A DNA stretch of 64,000 nucleotides from Rotaria sordida (Eukaryota; Rotifera; Eurotatoria; Philodinida; Philodinidae): contig CAJNOL010000224.1 of the NCBI GenBank assembly GCA_905250125.1, forward strand, positions 62,001 through 126,000, in the 5' to 3' direction. Shown piece by piece: positions 11,283 through 24,352 of the stretch. The position numbers and the translations under genes are program-made. The notes below the pieces were generated by a model. That model saw only the letters and a program-made list of their open reading frames with translations, was not told the origin of the DNA and searched no databases. Every line of letters starts with the position of its first letter. The stretch's first letter is position 1.

Positions 11283-14200
11283 TTTATGAATTTTCCTTTT
11301 TTTTTTCTCATATTTTTGTTTGTGTATGTAGAAAAAAAAACAAGAAGAAACGAGAACGGAAAACTTCATCATATTCAACAAATTTTATTTCGATTAGTAA
11401 TTAACATATAGACAAGAAAAAAAAACAATCTTCGATTGTTTTACTGTTGTTATTACTTTGTCTCATATGGAATTTAGATTGTGTGTATGTTTTTTTTAAA
11501 GATCGTTATACATGCTTTTTCTTCTGTTTCTTGTCTTTATTTCTTTGTTGTATTTTCTACGTCGAACAAAATGTTTTCTTTTTTTTTTGTTTCGATTACT
11601 ATAGATGACAACTGATGATGTTGATATTCAAAGAAGAAGAAAAAAAAACAAAAAAAAAAACGACGTAGTAGAACATAATTTTATAATGAATAACACTTGT
11701 GTAAGAAGTCAGGAGGTCGACTATTAGTACGTTCTTTTCTTCTGAATGAATGACAAGTACTTTTCAGCAATCATGAAGAGAATAACAAAAAATATTGGAA
11801 TTGCGTTATTGGAAAAGACGCAATAGAAAATTGTTGCTTTAGTGCTGCGTACAGGAGGGTGTGTCGAGTAATAGTTTCAATGCGATGAAAGAAGAGGGGG
11901 CTCGTATTATGGGGGTGTCGGTGCACACGCTAATATACAAAAGAGAAAAAAAAAAGAAAGCAACAGGATATTTCGTAGAACGATAGTAATGTTTGGTTTA
12001 TTACGTCAAAATACGACGTAATAACGATTCAATCATTGCAGTAAATTATCTCTAGTACAAACGTCAATTTAATTCAAAGAAATATGAAATTCATATTTTG
12101 TATTTATTTATAAAAAGGTCTTAATTAATGACAAATCTAAGAATCAAATGATTAATGATTTATATTATTTGGATGATTGTATATATTTATAAATGAACAA
12201 AGAAGAAACCGAATTTTCAATACATGCATACAATAAAAAAATAGCTTTTTAGTTGTTTGTTTCATAGAATTTAATAGTTCCAAAATTGAATCGTTAATAT
12301 GAGACAATATAATTATGCTTTTATATGTATATATTTATTATTCTCAATAATGATTGTATTATAAAATTTCTGAAAATACCTTACTACGATCATCATCTTG
12401 AATAAACTTGAAATGATTGTCTTTTTGCAACGGAAAACTAATTGGTTAAAATCAATAATCTCTAACGCATTTTCTTTTGAATTAACTCCATAATAAATGT
12501 CTGGATGAAACAAAAAAATATTTCATTCGTTTGTTTTACAGACAAATTCTATCAAACCGTATCGGCTCATTTTTCAACTGTGAAAAATTGAAAAATATTT
12601 CGAAAGAAAGTTGAAATATTAATCCTACTTGTACTTTATTTCTATAACTATATCTACATCCCCTCTCACAACAATCTCACAAGTATACATAGGACGATAA
12701 CATGGGGAAACCCTCATAAATCATGAACAATGAAAGGTAAATTCGTAGAATAACATGAAAGAAAGAAGAACAGAAAGAAAGAAAAAAAAATCCCTCACAT
12801 GTACATATATGATTCGTAAGAAAAACTCATGGTACATGAAGAACGACAGAAAAAAAGAAAAATAGAAGTGTATATGTATAATCCTATAGATAATGGGAAA
12901 TAATCTTTATAACTGCATCCGAAGAAGATGCAAGCCATAACAGGAGTATTTTCAATATTCTCTCTAAATCCGTCGTTAATAGTTTATTATTGATTTCTTC
13001 GTTTTAGTAACAAATAACCGATAAATTTAATTATTATATCGAAAAAAATAGTTCGAAAATTTTTTTAATTTACTCGTTTATAACTTTCATCTATTTCTTA
13101 TTTGAAAAATTGCATTGAATCATAAGTACTTTTTGATTTGAATTATCGTTGTTGTTCAGCATTATATTCTTTTCCACTCTTGTAAAAAGTAATAAATAAA
13201 ATGCATACTATTTTTAGCTTTAATTTACTTTGACAATGGAGATCAAAACTAAAATTATTTCAATTTAACAAGAAAATATAAATTAATAAAAAAAAACCTA
13301 TTTCGAGACACTGTAAGAAATAAGAATCAAAATCTAAAAGCATTTAAATACTAGAACAGTATGATATAGTGTACATGATTATAATATGAATAAAACAATC
13401 ATCTTAGTCAGGGATCGAAAGAAGTAGTGACAAGTGAAACGTGATTTTTATCGTATTATTATTTATAGAATGATGATCATAATAATTTTATGTAAGCAAC
13501 CTACGCTCGAAAAACGAATATCAGAAAAAAAGTCAATGTAGACGTATATCTATTTTCTGCCTTCTGTGTTCAATGATTTATTCATTTATCTTATAGTGAG
13601 AACGAATAACAATGAAAATATGAAACATGTTTAACTACAACTACATGATTCAGCAATTCATTAAATATTCAATCGATGCCTAGGCATAGGATATCTTTTA
13701 TGCTTCGTCAGTATTCAATGAGAATGACGAATAAATGTAAAAATAGCTTCTTTTATAATAAATTCAATTCATTCAAAATAAAATCAAGGTCGTGAAGTTT
13801 GACAGAATACTCTCAAAAAAAAACTATATTATTTTCTAATACTCTAATAAAATAAGTATCGAGTCATACTTTAGTTTTCAAATTGATTCTACGAGCATAT
13901 TCTTTACTGAGGTAATTCTTATCTGCGTAGAAATCAATCATTATTATTCATTTGATCGTCATAAGCAAAAGTTAAAACAATTAACAAATGCACAAAACTT
14001 CTTTGTGAGTCATTAAACAAAGAAAGAAACTTCTATAATTCCCGTTTATTTCGTCAAATCCACGAAAAGAACAAATAGCAACGTCATGATGATACAAATT
14101 TTCTAAAGAGAATCGAGCGATGATGACGAAGTTGATCAATATGAAAAGAAAAAAAAAATACTATGCGCTGACACATGTGGCATGTATTACATAGGTCTAT

Positions 14201-14570
14201 CCGTACGTTTATTTGGAGTAGGTTCTTTTGCTTTATAAATTTACTCGTCCATGATAATGAAACTATCGTCAAACTAAGTCGTTTTTGTCCTTGTGATTTT
14301 TTTTCTGATTTGGCTTCAATCCAGTATTTTTCAACTATTCTGATGAAATATGGTAAAGAGAGAGAATAAGAGAAATTAATCGGCCAATGGAATAAGTTTT
14401 TTTCAGGACACACCTCTTTTTTTTCTCCTATGTTTTTATCCATTTCGTCATACTATTGTGTCTCTGTTAATGATGATATTATAAATATCGACGATGCCAA
14501 TCTATTTCACTTCATATATCAAAGAAATATTTAAACTAGACAATTTTCAAAAAGCTTTTTACAATTTGCA
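11283..14570. other. 3-prime region of the TIA-1-like gene and intergenic DNA
   Basis: The first several hundred bases are rich in T and A runs and probably include the 3-prime UTR. I see no convincing gene further on: the 119-codon minus frame at 14084-14443 and the smaller plus frame inside it have no recognisable motif. The segment ends at the ATG of the cytochrome b5 gene. Confidence 0.45.
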
Positions 14571-15036
14571 ATGGATTTTCTTAGTAAGTTATTCCTTATT
14601 TTAGTTAAATGTATTCATTATTGATTATATATTTTCATTATTATATAGGTGCATTCAATAATCTACATAATCGTTTATTTAATTTGAAAGTAGTTCAATT
14701 GCCTAAAAGAAAACAATTTACATTAAAAGAAGTATCTTCACATTGTACGGAGAATGATTGTTGGATGGTAATCAAAGATCTTGTCTATGATTTAACAGAA
14801 TTTATGCGAGAAGTAAATTTATTTATTTCTTTATTTTTCAAGTTTTAATTTTAATTTTACTTTATTTTTAGCATCCAGGAGGTTCCGATATAATGTTGGA
14901 ATATGCTGGTACTGATGCTACAATGGCATTTGCTGATAAACCTCATAGTCTAGATGCATGGATGATCTTAGATAAATATATCGTTGGTGAATTGATACCA
15001 GAAGAAAGGATGTTTGATCAAGATATCTCATCTTAA
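14571..15036 (+). CDS. Cytochrome b5 domain protein, 113 aa
   Basis: Three exons, 14571-14583, 14649-14812 and 14872-15036, join to 342 nt. The domain fills the protein: FTLKEVSSHCTENDCWMVI and VYDLTEFMREHPGG, then FADKPHSLDAW. The two haem-ligand histidines expected for the family are His60 in HPGG and His84 in KPHS. There is no carboxy-terminal membrane anchor, so it should be a soluble electron carrier unless an anchored isoform exists. The short first exon encodes only MDFL plus one base, but the ATG and phases are consistent. It faces the ODF3-like gene tail to tail. Confidence 0.9.
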
Positions 15037-15551
15037 ATGTTTTCTAGATGTTTGCCAACTATTAAACATTGTAGAATGAACTTTTGTCTCATATCTGTGT
15101 ATATAATGTAAAGATAATCTATCTCTATAGGTAGATATGTATTATTTTTTTTCTTTTTTTGTTCTATTTGTGTTGTTCTATTGTTTATTGTTTCGTGTTC
15201 TGTTTTTTTTTATACTCTTTTGTCTTGTATTACTTATCGTGAATACAATACAAACTATAGACATGCATAAAATTTTAAAATATTACTATTACCAGCTGGT
15301 GCCAAAGCCTCAACTATATTGTCTATGACGTCAATATAACATAGCGTTTTCTTTCTTTCAATAAGCAAATATCCTTTACACTTGCTCGAAGTAACATATG
15401 TATATAAATAAATTGTTTGCCGAATTTTATCTAAAATAATTAGAACGAAATAAAAGTCAATACAGAGTTTTTTTTTGTTGTTTTACTCTAAAACGGTGTG
15501 TAAAAAAAAAGAATATATCGACAGTTAAAATGCGAATAAGAAAAATGAAAA
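15037..15551. other. Convergent 3-prime region between cytochrome b5 and ODF3-like genes
   Basis: About 500 bases, T-rich on the plus strand, holding the 3-prime UTRs of two genes that end toward each other. No further gene is seen. Confidence 0.6.
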
Positions 15552-17318
15552 TTAAGTTTCAATTGATGGTAATGTATTTACATAAGGATCTTGACCAAGT
15601 GATGTTGGCATACGTCTACCAAATGAATGTTTCGGAGCTGAATATTTGTTTGATAAAAATTTTCTTTCATCATGTGCACCTGGACCAGGAGTTTTATCTA
15701 TTGTATGACAGAAAAAAAAATACAAATAATAAATTATCTATTTTGAATGTAACAAAAAACAAACACCAAATGAACATTACTTGAAATTTGTGTAGTCGAT
15801 AATTGAGTACCTCCTGGACGTGATTTCAATGTAATATATGTATTTTTTGCTTTTAATTTTCGAAAAGCTGATATTGTATCATATGTGTCGGGACCAGGAT
15901 TATTTCCTGACATTAAAGTTGGATTTGTTTGAAAACGTGTTGCAATAGACCATGCTGGAAAACTAACTTTAGTTACTTGTACACCTAAAGTTGGTTTTGC
16001 TGGATAATGAAATGGTGTTGGCCAAACAGTTTCACGTTTAAAATCAACTTTAGTTGTATATGGATTTGAATGTGCAAACCATTGTTTTTGCCAAGCTGTA
16101 CGTGAACCACCATCTGTATAGGAGAAGAAAATTGTCAAATTATTATTATTATTTTTTTTTTCTATTAAAATTAAAATTTACTTCTTTCAACTGAACATTT
16201 TGATCCAAAGGAAAAAGCAGGTGCATTTTTTTCTCGACATGATTTACGTGGTAAAACATATGAACATGGTGATGGACCTCCATTTTCTTCAGCATATTGT
16301 ACAATAAAATTACCAGTAATTGGATGAGAAAATAATGGTTTTTCTCTAAATTTTAATAAATATTTTGGTTTTTTTTTGTTGTTTTTCATTGAGAAAAATA
16401 TCGGAAAAAAAGTTCGTTTTTGCCAGGTCAAGGTTATCAATTGTTAAGAACGAAACATAATAAATAATAGATAAAAAAAACTTTCTATTTTTAGCAAAAA
16501 AAGAAAAAAATATTTAAATATACGTATATGCAAGTTGTTGCTTTTCTCATACATATTATTTTCTTTCATTACAACATTGAAGAGTTCGATATGACATAAG
16601 CGAGATTTATATTCTTAATAATAAAAGTCTTTATTAAATTAATAATTGTTTAAGTATATAGAGCATATTGTCCGGAAAAGTTATATTTACATTTAAATGA
16701 GAAAAGTTTGTTCGGTTAGACTCAAAAGGCAAAATTAAAACGTAAGAAAAAAAAAAACGTGTGCAAATCTATAAAATAGAATTTCTTCACATACCTATAC
16801 AAGAGTGCAATATCAGTTGGTCCAGTATGTGGCGTATCTTCTCGTAATGGACTACTCTGATTTGATGTTGATTGCATTCGATTTTGTTCTTTTGGTAACT
16901 GCATATGTTGTGATATCATTGCTGTAGTATGTTCATCCTCATCTTGATCACTATGTAATGTTAATTCTTCTGGATTACCTAATTCCATTTGAAGTGTATC
17001 TGAGCGAACAGGTTCATATTTTAATGTAGGTGGTTTAAGAGATGCTCGTTGTCGTTTAAGTGCTAAACGTGTTGGTACAAGTAAAGCTTTATTTTTAAGT
17101 AATGATGTTGAAAATTTTTGAAAATTATTCTTAGGATTTGGAATAGGTTGAGAAAAATCTTGTGCAAATGAAACTAATGAATTATGATGTGAATCTTTTA
17201 TATTGTATGGCATAGTTGTCTTAGTTGATGTTTTTAAATCGCCAATAATCTGTGATGTTGGTGTTTTAACATTATTTCGATTATGATGCAAATTTGATGT
17301 GTCTGTTACTGTAGTCAT
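15552..17318 (-). CDS. ODF3/CIMAP-type (SHIPPO repeat) ciliary protein
   Basis: Four exons on the minus strand: 17318-16795, 16345-16182, 16113-15781 and 15697-15552. They join to 1167 nt, 388 residues. The carboxy half carries SHIPPO-like Pro-Gly-Pro repeats spaced as in outer dense fibre protein 3: GPSPCSYVLP, NPGPDTYDT and TPGPGAHDERKF, with short FSFGS and HSFGRR motifs between them. Family members line axonemal microtubules of cilia and sperm flagella. The amino half (about 1-175) is low in recognisable motifs and rich in Ser, Thr and Gln, which makes this protein longer than vertebrate ODF3 (about 250 aa). The start is the ATG at 17318; an in-frame GTG lies just upstream but is not needed. 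Confidence 0.85.
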
Positions 17319-20300
17319 CTCAATTGATTTCACTTATTTATGTGCAAAAATGCTTAAACACACCATGTCATTTTATACAATTTTTTTTTCTTTTACTCTT
17401 CGATGGACACATCTAACGAACAGAAAATGTTGATTCTTGTCTTTTGTTTTCTTTTTAAAAAAAGAAAAAGAAAAGTTATAGAAAATTTTTTCTACTTGAC
17501 AATATTGACTGGTTACATAGACAAACACAAGCACACATTTTCATATTAGAATAACAAAAAAAAAAAAAAACGAAGGAATGATTGAATATGCAAGACGACA
17601 AACAAACATACTCGTTGTCAAATAAGAGTAAATCTATTGAGAAGAAAACAACAAATAAGATTTTGTTGGATAGAATTGAAAAAAGTAGAAATTGACTACT
17701 TTATTTTTTTAAAGGTTTCATTCAATTAATAATGTTTGTATGATCCATAATAGTTGAGCTTCAGAAATTAAAGAAAAACATTTGTTTCTCACGTGAATAT
17801 TTGTCACTTTTATAAAAACATGTAAATAGAAGGTTTTTCTTTACAATGTAAAAATCTTGTAGTTTTATTACAATGAAAAAAATTTAGTATTGAATAGTCT
17901 TGATGCTCTAATCTATTCAATTTTATTTATCAAGCCAAATTTCAAGTGTTTTTTTTTTGAACCTTTAAAAAACAATAACATTTAATTCTTGAAATCCAAC
18001 TTGAATGTTTATCATGCATCAGAAAAATCATTATAGAAATAAAATTTTCAATTCGTTAAGACTATACAAAGTGAATAAAGGATAATTAAAGTTTTTTTTA
18101 ATTTGATTGAGAAAATTTGATGTGTGTGTGGTTTTTGTTTCGGTTTAGTTTTCTATTCAATGAATTCAATGGTGAATGTTCCATAACATTTACATATAAT
18201 ATAGTACGAAAATGACCTAGATAATGTTAAAATGAGAAAAACTGGCGCTAGGTCGCGACAGGTGTCCCTTTTTTTGTTGCATTTTTGATTACACATTTAC
18301 AAATCGAATGTGTGTAACATCTTGTATTGATTGTATTAGATCTGCAATCCGATATTCTGTATTATTCTACAGTTTATGAATACAAGAAATATTTTGTGAC
18401 ACAGTTTTATTTGAATTAATCAATTGTCTTCAAATTTTTGTTTTCAATAACTAATTCATTTTAATTTCTCAGAATAGAAATTAGAAACGTATGGAATTGA
18501 AATTAAAAGAAAAAAGGCTTTGTTCTAAATATTTCGAGTAGAAATATATTTTGTATAATGCAGGAAAACAACAAGTAAATTATATAAGTTTGTATTGTTT
18601 GAGTGAGAGCAAGCAATCATTCTTCTTAATTATGCTTCTGTTCAAGATCAATTTGACTTATACTTATATAAGATTTTGTAATTTTTTAATAAAAGATATC
18701 GTAAGTTTATAAACAAAAGCAAAACTCTTTATTGTTAATATGGTTTCATTGTATATTGAAGTTTGCTTGATAATAGAGATTGTGTTTAGATTGTTATTCT
18801 TTATGTAAACAATAGTAAATTGACTATATCTATTTTGTTCAATAGAATGTAAGGACTAATAAAATTGAAAGTTAAATTTATTGTCTAAATATTATAATCG
18901 ATGATAAATGACACATAATCATTCTTGGTAAGTTTTGGTTCGGCCTTTTTGATAACACAGTGAAAGAAATATATCAAGAAAAAAAAACGATTAAAATTGT
19001 TTACTTATGATGTTTAATATAATTTTATTTTGTAAACTCTTGTCTATACCAATTAGTTCATTTTTTGTTCATGAATCTTTATTTACATAATAAATTTTTT
19101 TTGTCTAAGAGAATTTTTTTAAATTAATTTGTGCATTTCAAACTCACAACTGAATTTTCATGTCAACTATGATATATATATATTATTGAAGGATAAAGTG
19201 AAGGGTTTGTTTAAATCCAATAAATATCGGAAAAAATAAATTCCTAAGCTCTTCCTAATGAATCTACTTCTATAGAAGATCCAACTGGTTAACATCAGTA
19301 TTCAGTCAAGCTGAGCTAGTGTTCGATAAATTTCATATATATATATATATATATATCTAAGGCTTCCAGAATATTATTCTGAGTATTTAGATGAGTGTTT
19401 CTTAACATACTGACTCACAAATGATAGTATGAGTGGAACCAGTCGTTTTTTGATCCCAATCTCGGCTAAAACCCAGCATTTGACTCCAATTCCGGTCAGA
19501 ACAAAAAAAGTTGGTCCCGGAACCATCTTGTCCGTATCTAGCATTTATATTTATTTTGTGTAGAAAATTTAACAAAGCATTCATGCAGTTTTCTGCTATA
19601 TAGAGACATATTAATGATAATTGATCTTAACATAATTTGTTTTTAAATTCAAATAGAAATTTCCTTCTATATTCTCAAACGACTTTCAAAATTAGTCTAG
19701 CAAAAGCAAATACATCATAAACAATTGCTCGAATTACACAATTGCAATGGATTTACACTATGAAAAAACGTTATTCTTTTTTTTTTGTCTATTTTTACCA
19801 TTCTATTATGTATTAGATAATTCCTCTGATTTCAACATGAGCGTTTTCTTTCATGAATACTTTACAAGTACAAGTTGATAAATCCATTTTTTTAAATATC
19901 CTTATTTTTCTTTATGCATTCTGAATCTTAGCAATCCTTTTTCAAATCAGAGTTATTTGGTTTTATTCAACCTAGGACAAAAAATACAAGCTGTATACTG
20001 TAAAAATTCTGCATACAGAAATACAGTCGTGTCGTAGCAAGATTATCGCTCATATACGATCGTATACGGTGCCATCTTATTGTGGACAGGATTACGAGAA
20101 TATTCGAAATTTTTTACTGTCGTAAAGCTGCCAGGTATAAGAGAAATTTCGCACGACTTTTTTTTCTATGAAACAGAACTAATAATAAATCCTCTGAATT
20201 CTTTTACTTCGTCGTTTTATTCATTTAGTCAATATAAGAATAATAATATTTACAACATTTTAATAGAAGAAAATATTTGAGATTCATAAATAATATTTCA

Positions 20301-20355
20301 CTGTTACATTTCAATAGTTCAAAATTAATGATCTCAATTTTATTTATTTTTATTT
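17319..20355. other. Intergenic, AT-rich
   Basis: About 3 kb without a supported gene. It includes an (AT)n run at 19334-19356 and a short GC-richer patch near 18243-18270 ending in a T7 run. The small minus frame at 19402-19584 has no recognisable features. The 5-prime end of the ODF3-like gene and the 3-prime end of the F-box gene flank it. Confidence 0.5.
19334..19356. repeat. (AT)n microsatellite
   Basis: Uninterrupted alternating AT over about 23 bases in intergenic DNA. Confidence 0.9.
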
Positions 20356-21231
20356 CTACCGATAATTGAAATATCCAACTGATGCTTTAGATATATGTAC
20401 TGTATTGGATACATAGAGACGTGCTGTTGAAATCAATGTTTCATCATCAAGACGAAGACTAATAAGACGAGTCATAGAACTAAAAAAATCCTGAAAATTA
20501 TCATTATTAAATCCAACAAATTTAAGAGTTGCTTTAGTTATTTGTTGAAAAACAGAAAAATCTGGACATGGAACATGTTTTTGAATTTTCATTTCAAGTG
20601 AATATAAATTAGGTGAATTTGTAATTAAATCAATAATCGATAGTAATGAAATATTGCATCCAATTATTGATAAATGTTCTAAATATGGTGCTTTTTTTCT
20701 TCCTGTGAAATTAGTATAAACAATTTCACTTGTATGATATGTTAATTTCAACGAAAATCTACGAATATGAGATAAATCAAGCAGACCTTCTATAAGAAAT
20801 TCTATATGATGACCAGCTGGAGCCAGAAATTCATCTATTTTAACAGTAACATGGATAAGATTTGGCATTCGAGATTTTATATACACTAATCCAACTATTA
20901 AATCAGGTGTATAAGGACTATTAATTGATAATCGAGAAGCACGTGGCATAATAGAACACTTCTGTAAATCTGTGGCTATCCATGAAAAATATGAATTTGA
21001 ACTTCCCACATTTAAAAATTGAATTTGATTCATATTACATACCGATTCCATCGTCGATATTCGATTAAAGACAATATTCATAAGTAAACGATCATCATTC
21101 AATATCCTATTAATTCGATAATTAAGATTATGAAAAGCATTAAATAACTTTTCACCATTTAAATATTCAAATATATTAAATAAAAGTTCATTAGATAGAT
21201 TTTCAAATTTGCTAATAAGGTTTTTAGTCAT
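20356..21231 (-). CDS. F-box protein, single exon, 291 aa
   Basis: An uninterrupted frame of 291 codons starts with MTKNLISKFENLSNELLFNI. Residues about 8-47 match an F-box (FENLSNELLFNIFEYLNGEKL... NLN...), the part that binds Skp1 in SCF ubiquitin ligases. The rest is leucine-rich with loosely repeated segments such as YLEHLSIIGCNISLLSIIDL and LISLRL, likely a divergent leucine-rich repeat region that would bind substrate. No intron is present, unlike almost every other gene here. Intronless F-box genes of this build are numerous in rotifers, which fits but does not prove the taxon. The substrate is unknown. Confidence 0.82.
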   Translation of the reverse strand: MTKNLISKFENLSNELLFNIFEYLNGEKLFNAFHNLNYRINRILNDDRLLMNIVFNRISTMESVCNMNQIQFLNVGSSNSYFSWIATDLQKCSIMPRASRLSINSPYTPDLIVGLVYIKSRMPNLIHVTVKIDEFLAPAGHHIEFLIEGLLDLSHIRRFSLKLTYHTSEIVYTNFTGRKKAPYLEHLSIIGCNISLLSIIDLITNSPNLYSLEMKIQKHVPCPDFSVFQQITKATLKFVGFNNDNFQDFFSSMTRLISLRLDDETLISTARLYVSNTVHISKASVGYFNYR

Positions 21232-24200
21232 TTTATCATACTAAAAGAAAAATGACTAATATAAAATATTTGAATTTGCTCGAAAAATCTTTTCTAAATA
21301 TTTCTTAACCTTAGAAAAAAAAACAATATTTTTGTTTTATCTCATTTGCACATACATGAAACAATAATTAGTATAAGAAAAAAACCACATGATAGTAGGT
21401 ATATATTAATAAACGTGATTAGCATAAACAAATATGTGACTAATAATGTCATGTTTTTGCGTACGAAAATATCCTTGTGCAATATAAGAATTGGTCATTT
21501 TGCGATACTTCAGCCATTGTTCAAAAGATTAATCTTTTAAAAAACAATTTAACTATTAATATCGAATACAAAATATGGATATGTATATGTCAAAGTTGAT
21601 ATGAGAATTCAGTTGTGTTTAGAATACATAAATAAAAAAAAATGAACTGTTATATTGATAGTATGAGACATTCAATAATTAATATTTATATGTCATTGTA
21701 ATAAAATTTTGTAAATATAGGCATTGTTAACTATTAATTACTAAATATTAGATTTTTCCGTGTTTTATATATCTATTCACAAGTAATTTATCGATGTTTG
21801 TTGTTATGCAACGTCAAACGAATAAACACGTTTTATGTCGATTTTTTTATTATATGAATTATTTATTTATTTGTTTTTTGTACGAATATTCAATTCTAAA
21901 TTAACATAATATTTGATACGAAAGTAATGACATAGATATCGGCTCTTATTTATTTTCAAAAGAAAGATATTGAAAAAAAACTTATTTTTATCACACATTC
22001 ATAAACAAAATGACACAATAGAAAAGAGAAGCACCCTCAAAAGGAGTCCGCACTTTTTATATATAATTCAGAATAATAGGTAGAGACGTCAGCTGATCGG
22101 CTGAGACCTCGCTACCGCTGATGACTGCAAAGGTTTTAAGATATATAAGCCGGATCTATCAACGCTCAAGCGATTCAGTCCGCCACCGCTGGCGCGACAC
22201 AAAAATAAGTATTTGATTTTTAAAAATTTCCGACGTTCCAGATCAGATTTTTGAGCATGTTGCCGTCTGATTTCTTATAAATAAGTTCTCCTGCATCGGT
22301 TTTTTTGGTTTTCGTTTCAAAATTTTCCAAAGTTAAGAAAACTTTTACATAACTCATCGAAAAACTTCAGTCGTCGACGCCTATTTCTCTTTAATAAAAA
22401 TATGTTGAAACATTAATTGTTTTATCAGCTAATGAAAAATTTTTCCGTCTTCTGAATTGTATATGACTTGGTTTTGTTATATTTTCATAAACAAAGTGAT
22501 ACGAAAAGAAAGAGAAACATTCGTTCAACGAATTTGCAATTGATATATTGATTCAATCAATCAAATCTTACAAATCAACTGAAATATGATGTTAAACTAA
22601 CAGCAAATATACCAAAGGCTTTTATATGATTATTGGGGTCACTACAATAATAATATAGATTTGACACAGTATAACTCTCACTTAACTGAAAATAGTTTTC
22701 GTCATCTAAAATAACATTACAATCACGAAGAATCGTTTTATATAATTTTTCATAGTTTTTTTCTTGAACTTTATTATCCGTTTGTGAAGCTTCTTGACAT
22801 TTCCTGATAATAACCGATGTTCTTTTCCATAAGTTACGACTGATGATTGATTGATTAACGTTGAAATGCTTAGCTAATTGACACTTACTGATATCACAAC
22901 GATTATGTGTTTGCTAAAGCGAAACAGACGTCGATATATTGTCCTGTTATTCTAAATGGTATATGAAAAGTGTAGACTCGTTTTTAACGATGCTTCTCTT
23001 TTCTGTTCTGTCATTTCGTATATAAACGTGTGATAAAAATAAGTTACACGCAATTCAAAAGAGAAGATGTTTTTTATTTCAGCAGCCTTCTATTACAAAA
23101 GAAATAGTAGCCAATATTTGCGTCATTTGCTTTTTCATCTGACTGGGTCTTGTTTTGTCGAAAATAAAATTACGAATATTTCCATTGCGTCGAAAAATAA
23201 AATGTAATGAGTAGGAGGAGAGTAGACTAATCTGTTTGATTAGATTTTTTTTAAACATACTTATCAATTATAATGCTTCATAATTCTGAATAATTTTTTC
23301 AAAAAATTTATTAGAGAAAAGTATTAAATACGTATACAAAAGATATTAGAGAAAAAAGCATGTGTAGAAAAACAAAAATCAATACTTTTTGATACCAATT
23401 AATCGCATAACTTTTCCTGGTATACTTCTAATATTAATTTTTGTTGTTAATAACGATTTTCTAAATTATGTAATTATACGTTTCGATTAATGAATAATTT
23501 TTTTCGTGGTAAACGATAATTATCAAGTAATAAAGCTGGTTTATTATGCTTACCTAGAATAGTAGATGACAATATTTTGTGTTGAAATTAAATAAATATT
23601 TTATTAACAATGAGTTTCTACGTTTGACCGCATGTATATTTACTACGAAAAGTAATAGATTACTAGTATAGGTAAGTTACTTTCAATCACTTTCTTTAGA
23701 AAAAAAATTGTTTACTCTGATTCATCTGGTTTTTAATTATTCCGAATTCGTTTCCACTTTATTTAACAGTCGACAATTACGTAAGAGGAGAAAATGAAAT
23801 AATAAATGTAGACTTGCTTCTTGAAAAATTGCTCAAATAGTTCTCTGATGGACACATCACTAAGATGGGTTTATCAATTAAATGTGGTTTAGCTGTCAAG
23901 AATATTTATGTCGAATAACAGCTGACTTGTCTTTTGATATTAACTATAATTTTTCTCTTCTATTTGTTTCATTTATTTGCACTTTCTTATGCCTGTAAAA
24001 GAAAAAATGTTGATATTTATTTTTTGATGTTTTGGTAAAAATTGTCTTTGTTACTCAATAAAACTGCATCAGCAATGCATGTATATAAAAATTAAACACC
24101 ACTTTAATCAGGAGACGAATCAGGAGTAGTCCAAAAAAGTCCATTAATATTTTCATACGTCAAACATTTACATACACACACACACACACACATGTAATGA

Positions 24201-24352
24201 AATATTATTCAAATAAAATAAGTAAATCTTATTATCAATGATTAGTTATCATTATAGACTTTCAAAAAAAAAATACTTGAATACAAAATAAAAACCAATG
24301 GAAACTATATTATCATGTAGAAATTAATTATCTTTTATCCGATGTTATATAT
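21232..24352. other. Intergenic, with a GC-richer block
   Basis: About 3.1 kb. Bases 22083-22200 are clearly less AT-rich than the surroundings (gctgatcggctgagacctcg and similar) and unexplained. A (CA)n run lies at 24172-24192. No protein gene is supported. Confidence 0.45.
24172..24192. repeat. (CA)n microsatellite
   Basis: About ten CA units just downstream of the CCDC24-like gene. Confidence 0.85.

Noticed and set aside
14084..14443. 119-codon minus-strand frame upstream of cytochrome b5
   Set aside because: No recognisable domain, no splice support and biased AT-rich composition; likely chance.
15530..15784. 84-codon plus-strand frame
   Set aside because: It lies opposite the last coding exon of the ODF3-like gene, which has clear PGP repeats; this is a shadow frame.
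18235..18275. tRNA-like or pol III-like patch ending in T7
   Set aside because: No cloverleaf can be folded and no good A or B box is present.
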